32,433 nucleotides of DNA from Geothrix sp. (GTDB lineage Bacteria; Acidobacteriota; Holophagae; Holophagales; Holophagaceae), in contig JARLGO010000274.1 of the NCBI GenBank assembly GCA_031292655.1, positions 1 through 32,433 on the forward strand, written 5' to 3'. This document shows, piece by piece, positions 1 to 7,726 of this stretch. Position numbers and translations under genes: made by a program. The stretch's first letter is position 1. The number at the start of each line of letters is the position of its first letter. The notes below the pieces were generated by a model. It was not told the origin of the DNA. It searched no databases and was given only the letters and a program-made list of their open reading frames with translations.

Positions 1-546
1 CCTGGTGACCACGGCCCCCATGGCCACGACGGCGTGATCGCCGATGACGACGCCATCCGTGATGCCCGCGTTGGCGCCGATCCAGACATCCCGGCCGATG
101 CGGATGCCGCGGGAACGCACGGGCTGATCCTTCAGGTCCCGATCCGGGCTCAACCCATGATCGAAGGCGTAGAGGGCCGCGCCGCTGGCGATGCGCGTGC
201 CGTCCCCGACCAGCAGGCCCTTGCGACCGCCATCGAGCCTCGCCCCGGCGTTGACGCTGACGTCGTTCCCGAGGGTGATGGGGCCGTGCAGGAAGGCCTG
301 CGCGGCGATGGCACAACGTTCGCCGATGACCACGCCCCGGCCGGGTTCGCCGAAGATGCCGGCCTCCGGAGCGACGAAGGAGCCGGGCCCGATCTGGACC
401 GTCTCCTGCGCGAGCAGGCGGGCCTGCACCTCGGCTTGCCAGGCCTCGGCCCAGGCCCTGTGCCGGGGCTTGAGGCTGAAGTAGAGCCAGGGCATCCAGG
501 CCAGGCGGCGCTTGTGCTGGTCGCGCAGGGATTCGGGGTCGTGCAT
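1..546 (-). CDS. Hexapeptide-repeat acyltransferase (sugar/serine O-acetyltransferase-like), C-terminus cut by window edge
   Basis: Reverse-strand reading from ATG at 546 gives MHDPESLRDQHKRRLAWMPWLYFSLKPRHRAW... followed by left-handed beta-helix hexapeptide patterns (GRDVWIGANAGITDGVVIGDHAVVAMGAVVTR); no stop before position 1. Confidence 0.8.
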   Translation of the reverse strand, partial: MHDPESLRDQHKRRLAWMPWLYFSLKPRHRAWAEAWQAEVQARLLAQETVQIGPGSFVAPEAGIFGEPGRGVVIGERCAIAAQAFLHGPITLGNDVSVNAGARLDGGRKGLLVGDGTRIASGAALYAFDHGLSPDRDLKDQPVRSRGIRIGRDVWIGANAGITDGVVIGDHAVVAMGAVVTR

Positions 547-596
547 GGGACCAGGGTAGTGGAACAGGGGGCGGCTCCGGGCGGTAGACTCATGCG

Positions 597-1286
597 ATGC
601 CCCACCTCGGCCCCCTGCCCACCTGGTCCTTCGCCCTCGGCGTGACGACCTCGCTGTTTTCCGTGCTCAACCCCATCAGCTCGGCCGCCATCTTCGCCAG
701 CGCCACGGCGGGGATGGAGCGGGCGGCCCTGCGCCGCAGCGCGAGGAAGGCCTCGCTGACCGCCGGGGCGGCCATGCTGGGCTTCGCCCTGGTGGGCCAG
801 TTCATCTTCAGCCTCTTCGGCTTCACGGCCCTGGCCATGCGCTTCGTGGGGGGCGTCCTGGTGCTCTACCGCGCCATCGGGATGCTCTACGGCGAGGACC
901 CCCGCGAGCGGAGCACCGAGAGCCAGAAGGCCGAGGCCAGCCGCAAGCTTCCGGAGGACTTCGCCATCATCCCCTTCGGCATCCCCCTGGTGGCGGGTCC
1001 CGGCACCATTTCGACGGTCATGGGCACGATCGTGGGTCTCGGCTGGCTGGAGTACGGTGTCGTGCTGCTGGCCATCCTGCTCAACACATGGATCGTCTAC
1101 CTCTTCCTCCGCAAGGCCCCGGCGGTCTTCTCCCGCCTCGGCGCCATCGGCACCAACGTGGTGAACAAGCTCATGGGCCTCATCCTGGCGGCCGTGGCCA
1201 TGCAGTTCCTCATCAATGGCGTGAAGGAGCTTTACGTCGAGATCCAACGCCTGCCGCCGGCGGTCGTCTCATCCAGCGGTTCTTGA
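597..1286 (+). CDS. MarC family integral membrane protein
   Basis: 229 aa hydrophobic ORF with MarC-like segments (FSVLNPISSAAIF, FGIPLVAGPGTISTVM). Confidence 0.85.
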   Translation: MPHLGPLPTWSFALGVTTSLFSVLNPISSAAIFASATAGMERAALRRSARKASLTAGAAMLGFALVGQFIFSLFGFTALAMRFVGGVLVLYRAIGMLYGEDPRERSTESQKAEASRKLPEDFAIIPFGIPLVAGPGTISTVMGTIVGLGWLEYGVVLLAILLNTWIVYLFLRKAPAVFSRLGAIGTNVVNKLMGLILAAVAMQFLINGVKELYVEIQRLPPAVVSSSGS

Positions 1287-1294
1287 GGGAACGC

Positions 1295-1762
1295 CTACTT
1301 CAGGGCGGCCTCGATGGCGGCCTTCAGTTCGGGACTGTCCGGGGCCACCTTGCTGCTGAAGGCCTGAAGCACCTGCCCGTCCTTGCCCACCAGGTACTTG
1401 TGGAAATTCCAGGCGGGCTCGCCGAACTTCGCCGTGAGGAAGGTGTAGACCGGAGCCTGGCCGGGGCCTTTCACGTCGAGCTTCTCGAAGAGCGGAAAGG
1501 TCACGCCGTAGTTCTTCTGGCAGAACGTCTCGATTTGGGTCGCGGAGCCCGGCTCCTGGCCGCCGAACTGGTTGCAGGGGAAGCCCAGCACCACCAGGCC
1601 GCGGCCCTTAAGGTCGGCGTAGAGCTTCTGGAGTCCGGCGTACTGGGGGGTGAACCCGCACTCGCTGGCCACGTTGACCGCCAGCACCACCTTGCCTCTG
1701 TAGGCGGCGAGGGACTGGGGCTTGCCATCCAGGGTGTTCAAGGTGATGTCGTAGAGGGACAT
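1295..1762 (-). CDS. Glutathione peroxidase family protein (Cys type)
   Basis: MSLYDITLNTLDGKPQSLAAYRGKVVLAVNVASECGFTPQYAGLQKLY...FPCNQFGGQEPG...; AGGAAGG ribosome-binding site upstream of ATG at 1762; the longer ORF to 2272 runs into a repeat element. Confidence 0.9.
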   Translation of the reverse strand: MSLYDITLNTLDGKPQSLAAYRGKVVLAVNVASECGFTPQYAGLQKLYADLKGRGLVVLGFPCNQFGGQEPGSATQIETFCQKNYGVTFPLFEKLDVKGPGQAPVYTFLTAKFGEPAWNFHKYLVGKDGQVLQAFSSKVAPDSPELKAAIEAALK

Positions 1763-1799
1763 GGGGACCTTCCTTTCGGCGGCGGGCAAGGCGAGGGTG

Positions 1800-2077
1800 C
1801 TTAGAGTGCCCAACAAAACCCCGACGAGGCCGCGATGAAGCCAGGCAGGATGCACCGCAAGGAAGGGCCCGCAGGGCAACGTGGTTCGTTGTTCAAGGGA
1901 CCTGACGCCGCGGGGCGCCTGCCTGGCTTCATCCCTTTGGGCGAAGGCCGGCGGGCGTCGCGATCCAGCGTCACGCTCGTCGCGCGTAGTACCCGCTACG
2001 CGTCTCCTCGCGTTCCTCGCCTCGCTCGCCCGGCGGCCCTCGCGCGGCCCCATGGGGGTTTGGTTAGGCACTCTTAG
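1800..2077. repeat. MITE-like intergenic element with imperfect ~35-bp terminal inverted repeats and an internal perfect 16-bp inverted repeat
   Basis: CTTAGAGTGCCCAACAAAACCCCGACGAGGCCGCG (1800-1834) is the imperfect inverse of the sequence at 2041-2077 (reverse complement CTAAGAGTGCCTAACCAAACCCCCATGGGGCCGCGCG); GATGAAGCCAGGCAGG 1834-1849 is the exact inverse of 1918-1933; hairpin CGCGTAG-TACCCG-CTACGCG in the interior. Confidence 0.65.
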
Positions 2078-2265
2078 GAGGGCCAGGACAGGGATGGGAC
2101 GCATGGAGGCTCCTGGGGTCAGTTCTTGGGTGCCGGTCATCGGCCCTGCGTTCCATGGATGGGCGGGGGCGGACCGGCCCTTCGAGCCGAAAATCAAGCA
2201 ATGGCTGGGATACTGCCGAAACCCCCATGGGGCCTCATGCGGCCCCGGAGTCAGGGCCCACCCCC

Positions 2266-3621
2266 ATGGCACTACCCACCAAGATCCCGCCGAGGGTTTC
2301 CGTGGCCCGATCCGGGGCCCTCCGCGTAGCCGCCCTCTATGCCGGCTGCTCGGGACTCTGGATCCTGCTGTCGGACCGCGTGGTCGAGGCCCTGATTCAC
2401 ACCCCCTCGACCATGACCCGGGTCAGCATCGCGAAAGGATGGGTCTTCGTGGCGGTCACCGCGGCGATGCTCTTCGTCCTGGTGAAGCGTCTGGTGGATG
2501 GTGTCGCCAGCCACGAGGCCAAGCTCCAGGCCCTCATCCACGCCATCCCCGATCTCGTGTGGCTGAAGGATCCCGAAGGGGTCTACCTGAGCTGCAACGG
2601 GGCCTTTGAACGGGCCTACGGAGCCACGGAGGCCGAGATCATCGGACGGACGGACTACGACTTCGTCCCGCGGGCGGAGGCGGACGCATTTCGCGAGAAC
2701 GACCGGCGGGCGATCGCGGCGGGCGGGACCCGGCAGCAGGAAGAATGGCTCACCCCCGCCGCCTCGAATCAATCGCGGCGCTTCGAAACGCTCAAGACAC
2801 CGATTTACGACGGCCAGGGAGGACTGGTGGGGGTCCTGGGCATCGGGCGGGACGTCACGGAACATCATCGCCTGGTCGCCGAGCAGACCAGACTGCAGGC
2901 CCAGCTGCACCAGGCCCAGAAAATGGAACTGGTGGGCCGCTTCGCTGGCGGGGTGGCCCACGACTACAACAACATGCTGGGGGTGATCCTCGCCAATGCG
3001 GATCTGGCGCTTGACCGGCTCCCCCCGAATCAGCCGGAGCGGAAACACCTGGTCGAAATCACGCGGGCGGCTCGCCACTCGGCGGAACTGACGGGCCAAC
3101 TGCTGGCGTTCGCGCGCCAGCAGCCGGTGGACCCCCGCCTGATGGATCTCAATGAGGCCATGACGGGCATTTTGGATGTGCTGGGAAGGCTGGTGAGGCC
3201 CGAGATCCGGATGACGTGGACGCCGGAAACAGGGGCCTGGAAAGTCATGATGGATCCGACCCAGCTCAATCAGGTGCTGACCAACCTGGTGGTGAATGCC
3301 CGGGATGCCATCGTGGGGCCCGGGCAGATCGAATTGTCCAGCTGCAACCAGACCCTGACGGAGGCGGACTGCGCTTCGCTGGCGGAGGCCGTTCCCGGCG
3401 ACTACCTATGCCTCAGGGTCAGGGACAGCGGTTCCGGCATGCCGCCCGAGCTGGTGGCGCGAATCTTCGAACCGTTCTTCACGACCAAGCCGGCCGGCCG
3501 GGGTACCGGTCTGGGCCTGGCCATGGTCCACGGCATCGTGAAGCAAAACCGGGGCACCATCCGGGTCGAAAGCGAACCCGGTCTCGGCACCTGTTTCCAG
3601 ATCTTCCTGCCGAGGGCCTGA
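2266..3621 (+). CDS. Membrane-associated PAS-domain sensor histidine kinase
   Basis: N-terminal hydrophobic segments, PAS region (IPDLVWLKDPEGVYLSCNGAFERAYG), H-box FAGGVAHDYNNMLGVILANADLAL, N-box LTNLVVNARDAI, DSGSGMPPE, GRGTGLGLAMVHGIV. Confidence 0.9.
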   Translation: MALPTKIPPRVSVARSGALRVAALYAGCSGLWILLSDRVVEALIHTPSTMTRVSIAKGWVFVAVTAAMLFVLVKRLVDGVASHEAKLQALIHAIPDLVWLKDPEGVYLSCNGAFERAYGATEAEIIGRTDYDFVPRAEADAFRENDRRAIAAGGTRQQEEWLTPAASNQSRRFETLKTPIYDGQGGLVGVLGIGRDVTEHHRLVAEQTRLQAQLHQAQKMELVGRFAGGVAHDYNNMLGVILANADLALDRLPPNQPERKHLVEITRAARHSAELTGQLLAFARQQPVDPRLMDLNEAMTGILDVLGRLVRPEIRMTWTPETGAWKVMMDPTQLNQVLTNLVVNARDAIVGPGQIELSSCNQTLTEADCASLAEAVPGDYLCLRVRDSGSGMPPELVARIFEPFFTTKPAGRGTGLGLAMVHGIVKQNRGTIRVESEPGLGTCFQIFLPRA

Positions 3622-3626
3622 ACGGC

Positions 3627-4751
3627 CTATTTCCTCAGCTTCAGCAGGTCCAGGACGATCACCAGGGCCATCAGGGAGGCCAGCAGCAGGAAGCCGCCGG
3701 TGAGGATCTTCTCCTTGAGCTCGATGGTGAGATCCCGGCGGCGCAGCTTCTCGAAGGTCAGCAGGGCCATGTGACCTCCGTCGAGGGCGGGGATGGGCAG
3801 GGCGTTGATCAGGCCCAGCTGCAGGCTGATGGCGCCGCACATGAAGAGGAAGACGTCCCAGCCGGTCTTGGCGGCATGACTGCCCTGACGGATGATGCCG
3901 ATGGGCCCGGACACCTCCGAGCTCTTGGCCTGGAAGCTGATGAGTCGCTTGAGGAAGCCAAGCACCTGTCCGCTCATGCGCCAGGAGGTGGTCACGGCGT
4001 AGCGTCCGCCCACCAGAACGTCGCTGGGGCGGTAGGCTCGACGTTCCAGTGGTATGGGCATCGGATAGGGCTGGAAACCGAGACGGCCTTTGCCGCCATC
4101 GAGGCGGGGGGTAAGCGGAAATTCCAAAGGCATACCTTCCCGGGTGATCCGGAAGGGCACGGGCTGGCCGGGGTGGGCCTGGATGTAGGCCACGGCCGTC
4201 TCCCACTCTGTGGCCGGGAAACTCAGGTCGCCGATGCCGCGAAGTTCGTCACCCACCTTGAGGCCGCCCTGCTCGGCGGCACTGCCGGGCACCACCTCGA
4301 CGACGGTCCAGGAGTCCTTCACCTTGGTGACCCGGGCTTGGTCGGCGCCCACGAAGGTGAACAGGATCAGGGTGGTGGCCAGGTTCGCCAGGATGCCGCC
4401 GCTGTAGAAGAGCATGCGCTTGCCGTAGGGCTGCTGGAGGAAGCCGTAGGGATCATCCGCCCCGGGTTCCTCGGGGTTGAAGCCTGCAAGCTTGACGTAG
4501 CCGCCCAGGGGCAGGACGGACAGACGGACATCGGTCTCCCGCCACTTGAACCCGAAGAGCCGGGACCCGAAGCCCAGGGAGAAGACCTCCACGGGCATGC
4601 CCATGTACTTGGCCGCGAGGAAGTGCCCTCCCTCGTGCAGGAAGACCAGGCCGCCGAGCATCAGCACGGGACCCCAGAAACCCACGCTGGGCCACTTCAA
4701 GGACACGATGGAGACGAGGGCGAGGGAAAGGACGAGGGGCAGGCGCTTCAT
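3627..4751 (-). CDS. rseP: RIP (site-2-type) zinc metalloprotease with PDZ domain
   Basis: HEGGHFLAAKYMGMPVEVFSLGFG active-site motif, PDZ-like region, C-terminal NALPIPALDGGH motif. Confidence 0.93.
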   Translation of the reverse strand: MKRLPLVLSLALVSIVSLKWPSVGFWGPVLMLGGLVFLHEGGHFLAAKYMGMPVEVFSLGFGSRLFGFKWRETDVRLSVLPLGGYVKLAGFNPEEPGADDPYGFLQQPYGKRMLFYSGGILANLATTLILFTFVGADQARVTKVKDSWTVVEVVPGSAAEQGGLKVGDELRGIGDLSFPATEWETAVAYIQAHPGQPVPFRITREGMPLEFPLTPRLDGGKGRLGFQPYPMPIPLERRAYRPSDVLVGGRYAVTTSWRMSGQVLGFLKRLISFQAKSSEVSGPIGIIRQGSHAAKTGWDVFLFMCGAISLQLGLINALPIPALDGGHMALLTFEKLRRRDLTIELKEKILTGGFLLLASLMALVIVLDLLKLRK

Positions 4752-4766
4752 GGATATCCAAATGGT

Positions 4767-5921
4767 TCAGGCCCGGGCTTGGACCCACCCTTCAGCATGA
4801 CGCCTCGCGGCCAGGTCCGCATCCAACACTTGGGCGAGGGACCCCAGGGGGGAGGCCGGGAGCTTGGCCAGGACCTCCCGGTTGCAGGCCTGGATGTCCC
4901 AGAACCCGAGGCGCCCCTGGAGAAAAGCGGCCACGGCCACCTCATTGGCGGCGTTCAACAGGGCCGGGGCCGTGCCCCCCTCCCTCAGGGCCTGGAAGGC
5001 CAGGGCCAGGCAGGGGAAGCGCTCCAGATCGGGGGCCTCGAAGGTCCACTGCCGGGCTTCATCCCAGGGGTAGGGGGCCACGGGGCCCGGCTGCTTGTCC
5101 GGGTAGAGCAGGCAGTACTGGATGGGCAGTTTCATATCGTTGGCACAGACCTGTAGCTGGTAGCTGCCATCGTGGAAGCCCACCATGGCGTGCACTTGGC
5201 TCTGGGGGTGGACGGTCACGGCCACCTGGTCGGGGGCAAGGCCGAACAGGACGGAGGCCTCGATGACCTCCAGTCCCTTGTTCATGAGGGTGGCGCTGTC
5301 GATGGTGATCTTCGGCCCCATCTTCCAAGTGGGGTGGTTCAGGGCTTCCTCGATGGTGGCGGCCTGGATGCGCGCCAGGGGCCAGTCGCGGAAGGGTCCT
5401 CCGCTGGCGGTGATGCGGACCTCCCGGATGGTGGCGGGGGCCCGGCCCGACAGGAGCTGGTGCAGGGCGGCATGTTCGCTGTCCACGGGCAGCAGCTCGC
5501 CGCCGCCCGCCTGGGCCGCCTCGTGCATGAGGGCCCCGCCGACCACGAGCGACTCCTTGTTGGCCACGCAGACCCGGCGGCCGGCTCGGAGGGCGGCTTC
5601 GGTGCTGGCCAGGCCCGCGCTGCCCACGATGGCGGCGACCACCGTATCGATGTCGGCATGGAGGGCGCAGGCCAGCAGCCCCTCCGGGCCCCAGTGCAGG
5701 TCGGGCCGGTAGGAAAGGCTGGAACGCAGCCACTCCGCATCCGCCCTCGAGCCCACGGACACGCAGCGGGGTCGGAAGGCCTCGCACTGGACCTTCAGCA
5801 GGTCCCGGTTGCGGCCGGCCGCCAGGGCCACCACCGACAGCTTCTCGGGATGGGCGCTCACCACGTCCAGGGTGGAGGTGCCGATGCTCCCCGTGGAGCC
5901 GAGGATGGCGAGGGCTCGCAC
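4767..5921 (-). CDS. dxr: 1-deoxy-D-xylulose 5-phosphate reductoisomerase
   Basis: MRALAILGSTGSIGTSTLDVV..., VANKESLVVGG, ITASGGPFRDW, HPTWKMGPKITIDSATLMNKGLEVIEA. Confidence 0.96.
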   Translation of the reverse strand: MRALAILGSTGSIGTSTLDVVSAHPEKLSVVALAAGRNRDLLKVQCEAFRPRCVSVGSRADAEWLRSSLSYRPDLHWGPEGLLACALHADIDTVVAAIVGSAGLASTEAALRAGRRVCVANKESLVVGGALMHEAAQAGGGELLPVDSEHAALHQLLSGRAPATIREVRITASGGPFRDWPLARIQAATIEEALNHPTWKMGPKITIDSATLMNKGLEVIEASVLFGLAPDQVAVTVHPQSQVHAMVGFHDGSYQLQVCANDMKLPIQYCLLYPDKQPGPVAPYPWDEARQWTFEAPDLERFPCLALAFQALREGGTAPALLNAANEVAVAAFLQGRLGFWDIQACNREVLAKLPASPLGSLAQVLDADLAARRHAEGWVQARA

Positions 5922-6809
5922 CTAATTGAACCCCTTCACGAAGTGCAGGTAGGCATAGAGCACCGGGGCCGCGAAGACCAGGCTGTCCACCCGGTCCAGC
6001 ATGCCGCCATGGCCCGGGATGGACACCCCCCCGACGCAGGAGTCCTTCACCCCTGCGCTGCGCTTCCAGGTGCTCTCCACCAGATCGCCCAGCTGGCCCA
6101 CGATGCCCAGGAGCAGGCCCAGGGCCAGGGCATCCACGGCGGTCCATTCCCCGCACACCGTGGCGACCATCAGGAAGGCCCCGAGGAGGTTGCCCCCCAG
6201 GTTGCCCAGGGCGCCCTCCCAGCTCTTCTTGGGGCTGACCCGGGGCGCGAGCTTGTGCTTGCCGAAGAAGGTGCCCACGAAGTAGGCGGCGCTATCCCCG
6301 AACCAGGTGATGATGAAGAGGGCCAGGATGAGGCGGCTGCCGGTCTTGGGCAGGGTGCCCTGGAGCATGAAGAGCTTCTGCTGGAAGCCCAGGCCGAAGC
6401 CCATGTAGAGGGCCCCGAGCCAGGTGATGGCCTGGCTGGGCAGGGCCTCCTCCAGCTTCGGGTCGGAAAGCAGGGCCCCGAAGTGGATGAGGAGGGCGCC
6501 GCCGGTAAACACCAGCCACAGCGGCAGGGGGTCCTGGTTTCCCGTGGCCAGGAAAAAGTGGGCGAGGATCCCCCAGGCCACCAGGACGCCGGACACCAAG
6601 GAGGGGTTGAAACCCCGCACCCGGGCCATGAGCGTCAGTTCGCGCACACCCATGACCATGGCCCCGGCCATGGCGGCCAGGTAGGTCCAAGGGGCCCAGG
6701 GCGCGTCCCCGAACCAGAGGAGGCTGAAGAAGAAGAGGCCGAAGACCAGGGCCGAGGTGATCCGCACGGTCAGGTTCTTGGTATCCACCTTGGGCGTGGT
6801 CCGTTCCAT
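5922..6809 (-). CDS. cdsA: Phosphatidate cytidylyltransferase
   Basis: Polytopic membrane protein with CdsA signature region (WFGDSAAYFVGTFFGKHKLAPRVSPKKSWEGALGN; SIPGHGGMLDRVDSL). Confidence 0.95.
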   Translation of the reverse strand: MERTTPKVDTKNLTVRITSALVFGLFFFSLLWFGDAPWAPWTYLAAMAGAMVMGVRELTLMARVRGFNPSLVSGVLVAWGILAHFFLATGNQDPLPLWLVFTGGALLIHFGALLSDPKLEEALPSQAITWLGALYMGFGLGFQQKLFMLQGTLPKTGSRLILALFIITWFGDSAAYFVGTFFGKHKLAPRVSPKKSWEGALGNLGGNLLGAFLMVATVCGEWTAVDALALGLLLGIVGQLGDLVESTWKRSAGVKDSCVGGVSIPGHGGMLDRVDSLVFAAPVLYAYLHFVKGFN

Positions 6810-7495
6810 CAGATTCCCCCGAACCGTCGTTCACGCTGGGTGTAGTCCTCCAGCGCGTCCTGCAGGTCCGCAGGGCTGAAGTCTGGCCAAAGGAGGTCGG
6901 TCATGTAGAGCTCGGCATAGGCGGATTGCCAGAGCAGGAAGTTGGAGATGCGGTGCTCGCCGCTGGTGCGGATGAGCAGGTCCACGTCGGGCACACCGGC
7001 GGTCCAGAGGCGGGCCCCCAGGGCGGCCTCGTCGACCTCTTCGGGACGGAGGCCATCCTGCACGCAGCGCCGGGCGGCCTGGGCCAATTCCAGCCTCGAG
7101 CCGTAGTTGACCGCGAGATGGAAGGTCATGCCCCGGTGCTGGGCCGTGGCGCGCTCCAGGTCCCTGACATCGGCCTGGACGCCCGCGGGCATGCCCTCGA
7201 TCGCCCCCAGGTGGTGGAAGCGGATGTCCTTCTTGGCGAGCTGGTGGACAAACATGCGCAAGTACATGCGAAGGAGGGCCATGAGGGCCCCCACTTCGAG
7301 GGGGGGGCGCTTCCAGTTCTCCGTGGAGAAGGCATAGAGGCTCAGATGCCGGATGCCCGCATCCGAGGCCGCCTCCAGGATCCGTTCCACCGCCAGGACA
7401 CCCGCCTTGTGCCCCTTGATGCGGGGCCAGCCCCGCTGGGAGGCCCAACGGCCATTGCCGTCCATAATGATGGCGACGTGGGTCGGGACGGTCAT
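6809..7495 (-). CDS. uppS: Undecaprenyl/polyprenyl diphosphate synthase (cis-prenyltransferase)
   Basis: THVAIIMDGNGRWASQRGWPRIKGHKAG, LYAFSTENWKRP, DLLIRTSGEHRISNFLLWQSAYAEL; overlaps cdsA start by 1 bp. Confidence 0.96.
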   Translation of the reverse strand: MTVPTHVAIIMDGNGRWASQRGWPRIKGHKAGVLAVERILEAASDAGIRHLSLYAFSTENWKRPPLEVGALMALLRMYLRMFVHQLAKKDIRFHHLGAIEGMPAGVQADVRDLERATAQHRGMTFHLAVNYGSRLELAQAARRCVQDGLRPEEVDEAALGARLWTAGVPDVDLLIRTSGEHRISNFLLWQSAYAELYMTDLLWPDFSPADLQDALEDYTQRERRFGGI

Positions 7496-7605
7496 CGCGT
7501 GCCTAAAGGCCGGTCCAGCCGGGTGTTCCCACGGGGGAGGCCTCGCGCATGCCCAAAGGGCATACCGAGAAGATGATGGCGACGTGGGTCGGGACGGTCA
7601 TCGCG
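7467..7605. repeat. 33-bp perfect direct repeat duplicating the uppS start region (copies 7467-7499 and 7573-7605)
   Basis: ATGATGGCGACGTGGGTCGGGACGGTCATCGCG occurs identically at both positions, offset 106 bp. Confidence 0.95.
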
Positions 7606-7726
7606 CCGGAAACCTCTGAAGCATGAAAAAGATCATGCTAGCACGCGACCTGCCGTTGAGATCGAGGAGCGGCTGGTGCCGCGACCCCCGTGTTAGGCTG
7701 AACATCCTCATTTTCCTGGCGAACCC

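Noticed and set aside
1763-2272. N-terminal extension of glutathione peroxidase
   Set aside because: The extension is read through the inverted-repeat element; a good ribosome-binding site precedes ATG at 1762. A short secretory extension is not fully excluded.
3216-5156. 646-aa plus-strand ORF across the kinase end, rseP and dxr
   Set aside because: Shadow ORF spanning several genuine genes on both strands; no recognisable domain.
5172-6845. 557-aa plus-strand ORF antisense to dxr and cdsA
   Set aside because: Shadow ORF with biased composition; the minus-strand dxr and cdsA motifs are unambiguous.
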